Shown here: one piece after another, positions 1-8,135 of the stretch | Numbering within the stretch: the stretch's first letter is position 1 | Layout: each line of letters starts with the position of its first letter | Virus record (IMG/VR): IMGVR_UViG_3300025132_000148 | Span: 1-33,676 of that record | DNA: 33,676 bases | Direction: 5' to 3' (one strand) | Source: a virus | Notes under the pieces: model-generated | Databases searched by the model: none | Told to the model about the DNA's origin: nothing | The model's input: the letters and a program-made list of their open reading frames with translations, nothing else | Translations under genes and position numbers: made by a program

Positions 1-473
1 TCGGAAATAGCAGGTGTAAGAGCAAGAGAATCCCAGATAAAAAGCATCCGATTTTCATTATTAGCCAAAAGGTCTTCGATAGTTTCGAGCACAAACTCAA
101 CAGACTGAGCTTGAACATATAAAAGAGTACTGACATCGCATCCTGCCTTTTCCAAAAACGCAGGGTCAATAGCTGACTCAGAGTCGAAATAGACAACATC
201 AATTCCCTTTTGCTGTGCACTTGCTGCGACTTGCGCTGCCAAGAATGACTTACCTGTTGCTTCAAGACCTGCAATCTCCGTTACTTTGCCGACTGGAATA
301 CCAGCCAACTTTCCTTTACAAATAATAGAATCTAGCCACCTAGATCCTGTAGGAATCCAATCCGTAACTTCGGTTGGGTTTTCCTCGTTTAGGTTGTGTG
401 CCACAGTCATGCCCGCTCGCTTATTAATCAGCTTACGCATATCAGCCATGGACAGTTTACCGGCTTTTGCCAT
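1..473 (-). CDS. uvsX: UvsX/RecA-like recombinase, N-terminal part (runs off the window)
   Basis: This is the first 157 codons of a RecA/UvsX-family strand-exchange ATPase; the 3' end lies outside the window. I see a Walker A motif GLEATGKS at about residues 62-69, a 'VVYFDSE' strand typical of the RecA core, and 'LFIWDSLAL' near the edge, which matches the RecA Walker B region. The family loads on ssDNA coated with gp32-like SSB and drives recombination-dependent replication. The start ATG (471-473) is supported by an AAGGAG site 6 bases upstream. It follows gp32 directly, but the gp32 terminator hairpin sits just before its ribosome binding site, so its transcription probably depends on read-through. 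RecA and UvsX proper cannot be separated on this fragment; the T4-like context favours UvsX. Confidence 0.9.
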   Translation of the reverse strand, partial: MAKAGKLSMADMRKLINKRAGMTVAHNLNEENPTEVTDWIPTGSRWLDSIICKGKLAGIPVGKVTEIAGLEATGKSFLAAQVAASAQQKGIDVVYFDSESAIDPAFLEKAGCDVSTLLYVQAQSVEFVLETIEDLLANNENRMLFIWDSLALTPAIS

Positions 474-483
474 TGTATCTCCT

Positions 484-515
484 TATAAAAAAGAAGGGGG
501 GCAGACGCCCCCCTT
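484..515 (-). terminator. Intrinsic terminator after gp32
   Basis: On the minus strand a perfect 9-bp stem (AAGGGGGGC / GCCCCCCTT) with a GTCT loop is followed by CTTTTTTAT. It begins 4 bases after the gp32 stop codon, and the T tract runs straight into the AAGGAG of uvsX. Confidence 0.92.
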
Positions 516-518
516 TGG

Positions 519-1259
519 TTACAGCAACTCGTTAAGAGCCGCCTGTACATCGTTGGATGGAGCAGTGTACTTGCTGGTTTCTTCCGAATTTGCTTCGGCG
601 TCCAGATCAGCATTCATGGCTTCATCCAAGATTCCAGCAACTTCTTCGCTGGTTTTGCGCTCAAAAAGAGTGTCAAAATCAGGAACATTGCTGATCAACT
701 CTTGACAATCTGCGTCTTCGTCTTCGCAAAGAAGAGACGACTTACGGCGGGGTGTCAAAGAGGTTTTCGGGTAAAGCATACCCGGATCTTTAGCATACTT
801 CAGAACAAGGTCAACACCCTCGTCTGCATCAGTAATATCTCCGAAGTCTGGATTGAGTACGAGGCTTAGGAGTTCTTGATACACTGTTTTGCTGTATCCC
901 CAGACTCGAACCCCTGCTTTCTCTTCTCCTCGGACAAGGACGGGGGAGAAGAATCGTTGGCGAGCAAATAACTTCTTTGCCATATTGATGCTCTCTGTAT
1001 CTCCTTGATTAAATAATTTTGTGGCAAAATCACACACAGGGCAGTCGTCACCAAAATTACGCTTCGGGCAAAGGAAGCCGTTCTGCTTACCGACATTGTA
1101 GTGGAAGTGGTACTCCTTAAAGGGGTCGCCATCCTCCGATGGTAGAATTCGAACCGTATGCTCTCCCTCTGTTAGTTTCCAAAAATCAGATTTGCCGCCC
1201 TTTCCATTGTTTTGAGCAGCCGTCAATTTTGCTTTCATTTTCTTAAGATCGATTCCCAT
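519..1259 (-). CDS. 32: gp32-like single-stranded DNA-binding protein
   Basis: A 246-aa protein matching T4 gp32 in architecture: a basic N-terminus (residues 1-25, Lys-rich) for cooperative binding, an OB-fold core, and an acidic C-terminal tail (from about residue 205) for recruiting partner proteins. A zinc site is visible: a His near residue 53 (in FHYNVGK), then C64, C73 and C76 (LCP...DDCPVC), the His-Cys-Cys-Cys pattern of gp32. It coats ssDNA and organises replication and recombination. T4 gp32 is 301 aa, so this one is shorter. The start has an AAAGGAGAA site. The gene has its own sigma70-like promoter and its own terminator, consistent with high expression. Confidence 0.9.
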   Translation of the reverse strand: MGIDLKKMKAKLTAAQNNGKGGKSDFWKLTEGEHTVRILPSEDGDPFKEYHFHYNVGKQNGFLCPKRNFGDDCPVCDFATKLFNQGDTESINMAKKLFARQRFFSPVLVRGEEKAGVRVWGYSKTVYQELLSLVLNPDFGDITDADEGVDLVLKYAKDPGMLYPKTSLTPRRKSSLLCEDEDADCQELISNVPDFDTLFERKTSEEVAGILDEAMNADLDAEANSEETSKYTAPSNDVQAALNELL

Positions 1260-1288
1260 TAGTTCTCCTTTATCAAAGTTATGTGTGT

Positions 1289-1317
1289 ATTCTATAACAC
1301 TGTTTTTTGTTTGTCAA
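1289..1317 (-). promoter_or_regulatory. Sigma70-type promoter for gp32
   Basis: On the minus strand TTGACA (1312-1317) and TAGAAT (1289-1294) are separated by exactly 17 bases. The -10 box lies 29 bases upstream of the gp32 start codon. This is the best host-type promoter I found in the window, and it marks the switch from late structural genes to early or middle replication genes. Confidence 0.8.
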
Positions 1318-1329
1318 CACTTTTTTTTA

Positions 1330-2172
1330 TTATTGTATCTGATTGCTTCTCGCAACAAAATAAGCGTATTTCTGCTCGTAATTGGTAAGAAAGACCCCAT
1401 AAGACACATTTGCATCTTCCATTTGTGGTTTTTCTAAAATTTGCTCTTTAATGTTGCTTAAGAGCTTCTTATCAGTCCTTAGTTGTTCTTCGGGGATTGC
1501 ATAATAATATGATTTTTCGCTTAAGTTATTCAAGTCAAAAAACGGATTCTCCTCTCCCGAATCTGGGTTTAAAATGCCAAAGGTTGCCAATCTAGTTGTT
1601 TCGTTTGGTTTGGAAAAAGTTCCGATGACTTTCTTTTGATTTTTAAAAACATTTATCATGTGAATGGTTGACACAAGAACTTCATTCAAAAAATCATGAT
1701 AACCCATGATGGGGGCTCCGTCAATAATCTTATCTAACAATGCATTGTCGGCAATATACATGTTTTGAAAAACACCTGAGCGGGTGTATTCTTGCAACAC
1801 ATTAAAACAAGTCCTTTCCTGAAGGGTTCTTAATTCGGATAAAGAACTCATGTCTGGTCTAATATAGAGAATGTTTATCTTGGATTTCTTGTGAAGATAT
1901 TCCAGAACTCTTAGTGCTGCTCCAGAAATAATTGACGCACCCGAGACAACGAACAATGATTCGCCCTCTATGTTATTAAATCTTTTGGATAAATCTGGTA
2001 CGCTCTTTTCGTATTCCTCGGGGTGGTCGCACTCTGGTAGTTCAATAAACCTAGAGTTTCCAATTTCCTCTGGCAACTCACAGTCGATTGTGTACCCGTT
2101 ATATTCAGGGTATTGTAAAAACTTATTCACAATATTGTGCCCTACTGAGCCTAGTCCTACTATTGTATACAT
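1330..2172 (-). CDS. Divergent FtsZ/tubulin-like protein (putative)
   Basis: A 280-aa protein. The N-terminus VGLGSVGHNIVNKF (5-18) resembles the FtsZ/tubulin T1 glycine loop. 'LFVVSGASIISGAALRVLEYL' is in the place of the FtsZ strand plus GGGTGTGAAP signature loop (about 73-93), but the glycines and threonines are largely lost. 'LYIRPDMS' (102-109), 'NVLQEYTRSGVFQNMYIADNALL' (124-146) and 'FLNEVLVSTIHMI' (161-173) follow in the same order and spacing as the FtsZ H6, T6 (NDKLL) and H7/T7 (AANDVLKGAVQ) segments. The gene overlaps the polymerase by 13 bases, so translation is probably coupled, and it precedes the gp32 promoter. The alternative is a Rossmann nucleotide-binding protein, since GLGSVG alone fits both. 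The family assignment is my inference from motif order. Confidence 0.5.
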   Translation of the reverse strand: MYTIVGLGSVGHNIVNKFLQYPEYNGYTIDCELPEEIGNSRFIELPECDHPEEYEKSVPDLSKRFNNIEGESLFVVSGASIISGAALRVLEYLHKKSKINILYIRPDMSSLSELRTLQERTCFNVLQEYTRSGVFQNMYIADNALLDKIIDGAPIMGYHDFLNEVLVSTIHMINVFKNQKKVIGTFSKPNETTRLATFGILNPDSGEENPFFDLNNLSEKSYYYAIPEEQLRTDKKLLSNIKEQILEKPQMEDANVSYGVFLTNYEQKYAYFVARSNQIQ

Positions 2173-3350
2173 AATTCTTTCATTTCTCCGAAGTTCTTTC
2201 CTGCCGACACATTTACTTTGAATGCGCCAAAGGGTGTATTTGAGAACTCTTTGACCAACATGTTTATCACACTTAGGTCTTTTTTGTCAAGGTCTAAAAC
2301 GATACTGTCATGAATAACAAATGCAATGTTTGATTTTAAATCTTGCAGAGCCTCTTTTATCAAGAAAGCCCTGTCCATAATCAAATCACTACATGTGCTT
2401 TGGATGATATAGTTTAGCGAGTGGTACTCATCACTTTCTATTTCTCTTTTGTAATAGTTTTTTACGGACTTACCGTCCCAATATTTATTCATTACCTTCT
2501 TTCTGTCATAGTGCTTGTCTAAGGCTTTGTCCTTGGAATTAGGATTATAAAGCCATGAAAAGATATTCTTCTTTGCCTGCTCTCTACCAACACTTCCCTC
2601 GTAGAGATTCTTAATGTTCCAGTCATGAATGTCTTCATCTGGTTGGGACATATCAAGTAGTCCGATCAGAACCCTTAGTTCGGCCGCATTATAATCCAAC
2701 TCCACAAACATGTCGTTGTTTGGCTGGAGAACTTTGCGAAACCTTTTGTCCATAGTGAGTATGGGAAATGAATTCTTTCTGGTTGTGAGCCTGCCCGTCT
2801 TTGTGCCATATGGATTGTAGTTTACATATGGGGTGGCTGCTTTGAATCTCTTGAAGAACTCCCTTGTTCTTGGATTCTCGAAAGATTCCTTGAGCGGATC
2901 TAGGTCTACATTTAGTCTTTGGTTAGATATTTCTGTGGTGATAGATACGATTTTCTGTTGTAGTTCATAGTTGTCTGGTCTTTGGTAGTTATCAAAGACA
3001 TGCTGCGTGATCTTGTTTTTAACCTCGCAAAAATCTTTAACGAATTGCTCTGGTAAGAGATCGAAGAAACAGTTCTGATTTAGATCTATCTTAGCAATCC
3101 CAAAAGATTTGTAGAATGCCTGCATCTTTTTCCAAGCCAAGCCAAACTCTTCTTCATGTTGGGGTGGGCAAACTTCTTTTAGGGTCTTGCCTTTGGCGTA
3201 GATCTGGGCAAACTCTATCCCTTTGTTCTGCAAAAATGATGAATATGACCAAGTTTTAGTCAAATTGGGCGGAATGTGGTCGTATACCATTTTGCCATCT
3301 AGGTAAATGCCGACACAATACTGCTTATCATCTAACGCTTGAAATAACAA
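2160..3350 (-). CDS. Family A DNA polymerase, polymerase domain only
   Basis: A 396-aa family A (Pol I-type) polymerase. I see TGRLTT (185-190), motif A LDYNAAELR with catalytic D219 and E224, motif B REQAKKNIFSWLY (256-268; Pol I has R...K...F..YG), LNYIIQSTCSDLI (312-324, the Pol I LNYPIQGTAAD helix), and motif C IHDSIVLD with H347-D348. The palm and fingers begin only near residue 175. There is no room for a 3'-5' exonuclease domain, and no DxE exo motif is seen in the first 170 residues. T4 itself uses a family B enzyme. The start is probably TTG (an in-frame stop lies just upstream; AGGATGAG gives the binding site). The gene lies 7 bases after a structural-type gene and overlaps the next gene by 13 bases. 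Confidence 0.88.
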   Translation of the reverse strand: MLFQALDDKQYCVGIYLDGKMVYDHIPPNLTKTWSYSSFLQNKGIEFAQIYAKGKTLKEVCPPQHEEEFGLAWKKMQAFYKSFGIAKIDLNQNCFFDLLPEQFVKDFCEVKNKITQHVFDNYQRPDNYELQQKIVSITTEISNQRLNVDLDPLKESFENPRTREFFKRFKAATPYVNYNPYGTKTGRLTTRKNSFPILTMDKRFRKVLQPNNDMFVELDYNAAELRVLIGLLDMSQPDEDIHDWNIKNLYEGSVGREQAKKNIFSWLYNPNSKDKALDKHYDRKKVMNKYWDGKSVKNYYKREIESDEYHSLNYIIQSTCSDLIMDRAFLIKEALQDLKSNIAFVIHDSIVLDLDKKDLSVINMLVKEFSNTPFGAFKVNVSAGKNFGEMKELCIQ

Positions 3351-3357
3351 ATTATAC

Positions 3358-4536
3358 TCATCCTAATTGAGATTTTACATTGTCATTAATATACTCTAGA
3401 ACCTGAGAATAGTCAAGAGTTTTATACATCTGTCCTATTTTAAACATCTCTTCGGTTAATACACTGTCTGGCAGTAAAGTATTTGTTTCCACCAAGCGGA
3501 TGCGATAATATAGTCGGAGCCAGAAAAGTTCTCCATACTTTTGATCGTAATTTTCAGAACTTATCTTTTCCCTTGGAACTGCGATGTACTCCGCCTGCTC
3601 CAGATCTCGGCAATAATTGGATGTATATTTTTCGTTTTTCTTAATTAAAATGGGAGACAGGGTTGTAAACGCATCGTACATTTGCTTTATGTATACTTTT
3701 AAATTATCAATATCATATTTATGCGTCCTAATATAACAAAGGTCAAATACATTTTCCAAATTTATATCATATTTTGCCATATAAGCTTGCATTGGCTTGG
3801 AATTTAGATTTGCAACAAGGCGCCATGGGGCATTTTGGTCGACTAAAAAACCATATTTCGCAGCGGTTATAGTATAGAATGTATAATTATTGCTTTTCAA
3901 GTACTTTTTAAGCTTCTGATAGTCTAAGGAAAAACTATCTTTTGAAATCTCTATGCACAACCCGGTCGAAGTGGGATTGTAGTATTTTGACATTATCGTG
4001 CCACTCTTTGTTATAGGGGTTTTGCCCTCCAGTGATGGATAAAAATCATTAAAAAACACATCAATAAAATTTTCAATGTTTTGTATTTTTTGATCGTTAT
4101 TTTTGAGTGACAATGAGCTAGCTACAAAAACTTTATATAAAGCGTCCATCTTTTTATTATAAAATATATGCGGAGAGTCCCACGAGGTACAGGCATCCCA
4201 CTTTGTCGTTAGAAAATTATCTTTAATCAATCTAGACGAAGAGGTTGTTTTTATAAATTTCTTCATGTCAGTAAACGCATCTGCCACAAAGTTTAAGCAC
4301 ATTACATTTTTGCTTTTTCTTGATTTAATTTGTTTTAAAAACCTCTCATTGACATGCACAGTGCTGTTTGCAGGGTCAATACGACCATAAAACATACTCT
4401 TGTCGTTGTAGAAGCTGTAAGATGGTATATTTTCAGAATAAAGCTGGTCATAGACTTCTCTAAGCTGAAATGCTGCTTTGGGACTGTTGGCGTTGAGATT
4501 ATCGATCTCTATGCCTCTAAATTTTTCATAAGCCAT
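3358..4536 (-). CDS. Unknown protein, possibly virion-associated
   Basis: A 392-aa protein with no motif I recognise for certain. It is rich in Tyr, Lys, Asn and Phe, with no signal peptide or membrane segment. The block 'APWRLVANLNSKPMQAYM' (about 239-256) looks like a conserved core and recalls uncharacterised structural proteins of marine T4-like phages, but that is from memory and not tested. It starts 11 bases after the hub-like gene with a GGGGG-type binding site, and the polymerase follows within 7 bases. Context alone suggests a tail, baseplate or late protein. It marks the boundary between structural and replication genes with no terminator in between. Confidence 0.6.
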   Translation of the reverse strand: MAYEKFRGIEIDNLNANSPKAAFQLREVYDQLYSENIPSYSFYNDKSMFYGRIDPANSTVHVNERFLKQIKSRKSKNVMCLNFVADAFTDMKKFIKTTSSSRLIKDNFLTTKWDACTSWDSPHIFYNKKMDALYKVFVASSLSLKNNDQKIQNIENFIDVFFNDFYPSLEGKTPITKSGTIMSKYYNPTSTGLCIEISKDSFSLDYQKLKKYLKSNNYTFYTITAAKYGFLVDQNAPWRLVANLNSKPMQAYMAKYDINLENVFDLCYIRTHKYDIDNLKVYIKQMYDAFTTLSPILIKKNEKYTSNYCRDLEQAEYIAVPREKISSENYDQKYGELFWLRLYYRIRLVETNTLLPDSVLTEEMFKIGQMYKTLDYSQVLEYINDNVKSQLG

Positions 4537-4547
4537 AAATTTGCCCC

Positions 4548-6605
4548 CTAGTAATATTCAAATTCCACACGAGTATTATAAGCCTCTTGCTTACTAGCTG
4601 GTATGATGCCGGTTGCAGTAACTGATGTTGTCCAATTTGGATAATAGGTGTGATTGATGCTTTGAACCATATAATATCCCCCAAGCCCCATGAGGTTGGA
4701 GACTGTATTCTGCTTAAATGGAGAGCCTAACCCTCCAATAGTTGGATCTAAGTATATTGTGTTGCCGACAGATAATAAATTATTGCCAACCAATTCCACA
4801 CTAACATCAAAAATTGTCCACAGTTGTCGTAATGGGTTACCTTCATTCTCAAAATTCTTCACCACCGCTAGCGCCTCTCCAAAATCAACCTTCTGGAAAG
4901 AAAAGCCCTTAAGAAGACCTTTATCTGCGCCTATTAAAAAGTGCGGGATTCCCGCATCTAGATTCGCATCATACCTGTCCTCTTCTGATATCAATTCCAT
5001 ATGTATGGCATGTTTATCTTCGTAGTATTTTTCATCATATATAATGTAATATTCATGATACGAATCCCGAGCAGATTTTGAGAAAAAATAATTTCTTGGC
5101 TTTGTCTTTAAATTAGTCAGCCCATGTATTCCATTGTTGTCTTGAAATCCGTCAGGAATTGAAGCAATTTGCCTAACTATATTCGGTCTATAATCCGAAC
5201 CCTCTTGGTCATTTGGTCTAGTTCCAAGAATCGATGTTACAAAATTTTGCACGACATTCTTTAAAAAACTCATCAACGGGAAAATATTAATATTTTTATC
5301 AATAACATTTTTTTGAAACCAATCATCCCAAGCACTAGTTGCTATAGGTAGCTTTGCTATATTAAACGCTGAGATTTTTTGCCCTTTTATATATTGATAC
5401 CCTGTGTTGTCCAAAACAATGCCATATCTTCGACCTACCATTTCCGTGTATACTCTGGGGTTGATTCTTAAGACGGCTTCGATCAAATCTCCAAAATAAA
5501 AGTATGTAACAGTGTAGTCTTTTTTATTGATCTTTGATAATTCTTCTTTCACTTTCATGGGCGGTCCAGAATTCTTGTTTGCTTCGGCCGCTGCATCAGA
5601 AATGTAATCATTTTTTGGCTCACAATCAGGTTGAAGAGCTTTGTTTTCTTGTAAACCCAACAATATATCCAACTCCGTAGTTTTAAAAACCCTTATCATA
5701 TCATTGTGCAGCATGTAGTCCCCAAGTTTTTTATACAGGGATATTTTATCTATTTGAGGCTTAAGCTCGTCTGCCTTGGCATACTCCGGATCTGCTTCAG
5801 GTGCAGCCAACAAATCTTTTAAACCTAGAATTTCATTCTTCTTGGTGCCAAAATATTCCATGTTTGCACTTGAATATTGAACCTGTATATTTAGCTTTCC
5901 ATCCGGGTCGAATTGCAAGTCATATCCCGTCAAGCCTAGTGTATACATCTTTTCTTGAGTCCTCAAGGCATCACGGAGATCATAAGATATCAATTCTGTG
6001 ATGCCGTCGAGTTCATATCCAACCTTCAACACGATTTCGTAGTACTTTTTATCGTTACTGTCGCTCACTTCTGTCTTGTTCCAAGCGAGCATGTCTGCGT
6101 ATCGAAAGCCCTCGCCACGGTCTTTAACTAAAGCTTCTGCATTGCCAAGAACAAAATTGACTGAGCAGTTCAACAGGCGGTCTGAGACGGCGACATCCTG
6201 TTGGTCATAGGTGAAGGTGACGCCTTGTATACCCACATCATCTCCCCTTGATTGCCTATTGCCAAAAATGTCTTCTATATAATTTCTAGAGTCCTGTGAA
6301 TATGGCATGTAGATCTCATCTACTATTTGACCATCTTCGTTGGTATATATTTTCCAAAGTTGAATTTTTGGCACCAAAGATCCAAGCTCAATATTGGTCA
6401 TCTCCAATATTCTTCTCATTTCTTGCTTTTCTATTTTAGTCAATTTCTGAGTCGGGCTCAGATTCGTGTCGACCTCTGTGGTCCTGATATATCTGGTTGG
6501 TGGAACACTAAAGTGTTCATTAGAATCTTTCAATATCTTTGGCAAAGAAGCTAATAAAACCTGCTGATTTGAAAGCTTCGGGGTTATCGTATTCCCTTTA
6601 GTCAT
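4548..6605 (-). CDS. Putative baseplate hub protein (late-control/gp27-like fold)
   Basis: A 685-aa protein and the largest baseplate-region gene here. The C-terminal part (about 590-670) has the pattern of late-control D/hub proteins: 'VELVGNNLLSVGNTIYLDP', then 'GGYYMVQSINHTYYPNW', then 'TTSVTATGI', i.e. a 'G.P.L..GD.I.L ... G.Y.V..V.H' signature, where a beta domain joins tail tube to baseplate hub. The N-terminal region holds a possible inserted acidic and Lys-rich linker (about 270-370). The gene is tightly packed between a gp53-like protein and an unknown, and has a GGAG site. The tail role is fairly safe from context; the hub identity is inference. Confidence 0.5.
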   Translation of the reverse strand: MTKGNTITPKLSNQQVLLASLPKILKDSNEHFSVPPTRYIRTTEVDTNLSPTQKLTKIEKQEMRRILEMTNIELGSLVPKIQLWKIYTNEDGQIVDEIYMPYSQDSRNYIEDIFGNRQSRGDDVGIQGVTFTYDQQDVAVSDRLLNCSVNFVLGNAEALVKDRGEGFRYADMLAWNKTEVSDSNDKKYYEIVLKVGYELDGITELISYDLRDALRTQEKMYTLGLTGYDLQFDPDGKLNIQVQYSSANMEYFGTKKNEILGLKDLLAAPEADPEYAKADELKPQIDKISLYKKLGDYMLHNDMIRVFKTTELDILLGLQENKALQPDCEPKNDYISDAAAEANKNSGPPMKVKEELSKINKKDYTVTYFYFGDLIEAVLRINPRVYTEMVGRRYGIVLDNTGYQYIKGQKISAFNIAKLPIATSAWDDWFQKNVIDKNINIFPLMSFLKNVVQNFVTSILGTRPNDQEGSDYRPNIVRQIASIPDGFQDNNGIHGLTNLKTKPRNYFFSKSARDSYHEYYIIYDEKYYEDKHAIHMELISEEDRYDANLDAGIPHFLIGADKGLLKGFSFQKVDFGEALAVVKNFENEGNPLRQLWTIFDVSVELVGNNLLSVGNTIYLDPTIGGLGSPFKQNTVSNLMGLGGYYMVQSINHTYYPNWTTSVTATGIIPASKQEAYNTRVEFEYY

Positions 6606-6607
6606 TC

Positions 6608-6946
6608 TTATACTCCGTAAAAGCTCATTACCCTTTCAATAGGGTGGGGAATGTAAACTATGCTTCCAAACCTCAAATCTGATTCAGTAGGCTTTTGGTT
6701 GAAAAAAGCAATGACCCACCACTTTGAGGGATCCCCGTAGCTACTGTGAGCCAATTTATAATATTGATCTCCATATGCCCACACATGTGTAAGTATTGTC
6801 AATTGAGACATTTGGCTTGGACTAGGATACTTTAAGTTCCTCGTTCCATATTGCGTTACCTGATTTAAACCCCTGTCTTTAAAAATATTGTGATATATTC
6901 TATCAGAATTGTTAAACACATTTGTACCGTCGTATCTAGATGTCAT
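6608..6946 (-). CDS. gp53-like / LysM-type baseplate protein
   Basis: A 112-aa protein. The segment 'WAYGDQYYKLAHSSYGDPSK' followed by 'WWVIAFFNQKPTE' and 'GSIVYIPHP' (about 56-103) is the small LysM-like module seen in contractile-tail baseplate proteins: a GD-x-x-x-x-LA start, YGDP-x-x-WW-x-IA-x-x-N core and a final G-x-x-x-x-IP. T4 gp53 (baseplate wedge) has this kind of core. It is probably a small wedge or hub-linker subunit. The start has a GAGGAAAAG site. It sits between the tube-junction protein and the hub candidate. A Mu-type LysM tail protein is an alternative reading; both are baseplate components. Confidence 0.6.
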   Translation of the reverse strand: MTSRYDGTNVFNNSDRIYHNIFKDRGLNQVTQYGTRNLKYPSPSQMSQLTILTHVWAYGDQYYKLAHSSYGDPSKWWVIAFFNQKPTESDLRFGSIVYIPHPIERVMSFYGV

Positions 6947-6970
6947 GTCTACTTTTCCTCACTAAGTTAT

Positions 6971-8119
6971 TTAACCACTTGTTCCACCAGTTTCTCCGCC
7001 GCCACCTAGAGGTGGTGGTCCACCAGTTCCACCAGTTTCTCCGCCGCCACCTAGAGGAGGGGCTGGCGGAGAAGGTGGAGGTGATGGCGCTGGTGGCTTA
7101 TTCCCCGGCTGCGAGGGTTCAGTCGCCGGACCTCCGGCCTGTCCGGGTACGGGAAGTGGAGATGGCGCATCTCCAGCAGGGGCCGTATCATTGGGGTCTG
7201 GCGTAATTATGATGCCGTCGTTTGGGTCCGGCTCGTTGTTATAAAAAACCGAATCTAGACCTGCGTCTGCCAAAATTCCGCCTGCTGCGCCGACGAGGGC
7301 TCCAAATTCTCCCCCTAGTTTTCCGCCTAGCGCTGTGCCGATGTCTTCACCTGTTCCGAGTTCAGGGAAGAGTTCGGCAATGAAGCCTGTGGAGGCTTCG
7401 AAGCCTTGATCATAGTCGTGCAGTACATTAAAGCCCATCCCTATGTCAATCACTTTTGGATATATAAAGTTTCCCTGCTCTCCATCCTCGTATGCGCCGC
7501 CCTCAAAGTTTGGAGTCATTGAACAGTTTGTTAAATATCCAACCAGAAAACCGCCGTCAACTGAGGAGCCGTAACTTTGAAGCAATTGCACATGCTTGAT
7601 TGCAAGAATGGGAGGTGAGGCTATCGTTCTATAGTTTTGAATATTTTTATATGTTGGGTACATCATGTTAGTCAAACTAACTCTTTGCTTTCCACCTCTG
7701 CCCAAAGTCTTGTTGTAATTAAACCTAGCCTCTGCTAAATTTGCCGCCGTTAATTTAAAGTTTATTGTAATGCTTCTGCTTGTATTCTGATATGAAGGAA
7801 TTGGGTCTGCTCTGCCATATACCGGTTCCTGACCCCATCCAACATTGTAGCTGTTTGAGAGAGAAGTCAAATCTGCAAATAGACCGATTTTCTTCTTACT
7901 TGGAACATGCATTATTTTGAGAAGCTGGTCTTTCCTAGCGACTGCCAGATGTGGATCCCAGTATTTTGTACCTGTAATACCCCCGAACTGATCGATTCCC
8001 ATGCCGAGGACTTCTTTTAACCACTCCTCAACAAAATCTCGTCCCCACTCCAAAACTTCGCCCACAGGTTGTTTAAGTGGCTGCGGCAGGTCTGCTATAA
8101 CTCCTTTAAATATTGACAT
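6971..8119 (-). CDS. Putative baseplate-tail tube junction protein with Gly/Pro-rich tail
   Basis: A 382-aa protein. The central domain (about 85-245) contains 'TSRSITINFKL', 'MMYPTYKNIQNYR', 'ASPPILAIKHVQLLQ', a 'FLVGYLTNCSMTPNFEGGAY' stretch and 'YPKVIDIGMGFNVLHDYDQG', matching the type of tube-initiator/tube-cap proteins (T4 gp48/gp54 role) that start tail-tube polymerisation. From about residue 290 the chain turns into a low-complexity Pro/Gly/Asp tail ending in two copies of a 15-residue unit containing PPLGGGGETGGT. It follows the tape measure gene, where such proteins belong, and has a GGAGAT site. The tube-junction role is inference from position and fold pattern; which T4 equivalent it is cannot be settled. 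Confidence 0.5.
   Translation of the reverse strand: MSIFKGVIADLPQPLKQPVGEVLEWGRDFVEEWLKEVLGMGIDQFGGITGTKYWDPHLAVARKDQLLKIMHVPSKKKIGLFADLTSLSNSYNVGWGQEPVYGRADPIPSYQNTSRSITINFKLTAANLAEARFNYNKTLGRGGKQRVSLTNMMYPTYKNIQNYRTIASPPILAIKHVQLLQSYGSSVDGGFLVGYLTNCSMTPNFEGGAYEDGEQGNFIYPKVIDIGMGFNVLHDYDQGFEASTGFIAELFPELGTGEDIGTALGGKLGGEFGALVGAAGGILADAGLDSVFYNNEPDPNDGIIITPDPNDTAPAGDAPSPLPVPGQAGGPATEPSQPGNKPPAPSPPPSPPAPPLGGGGETGGTGGPPPLGGGGETGGTSG
6981..7057. repeat. Tandem repeat encoding the C-terminal tail of the tube-junction protein
   Basis: Two copies of an identical 32-base segment (6981-7012 and 7026-7057) at a period of 45 bases, encoding a 15-aa unit with PPLGGGGETGGT. The period is a multiple of three, so copy-number change keeps the frame. 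Confidence 0.85.
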
Positions 8120-8135
8120 TTACTAATCTCCAGTA

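Noticed and set aside
2258-2295. TTGACA inside the polymerase gene as a promoter for the FtsZ-like gene
   Set aside because: The matching -10 position (TAAACA) fits only three of six bases, so I do not count it as a promoter.
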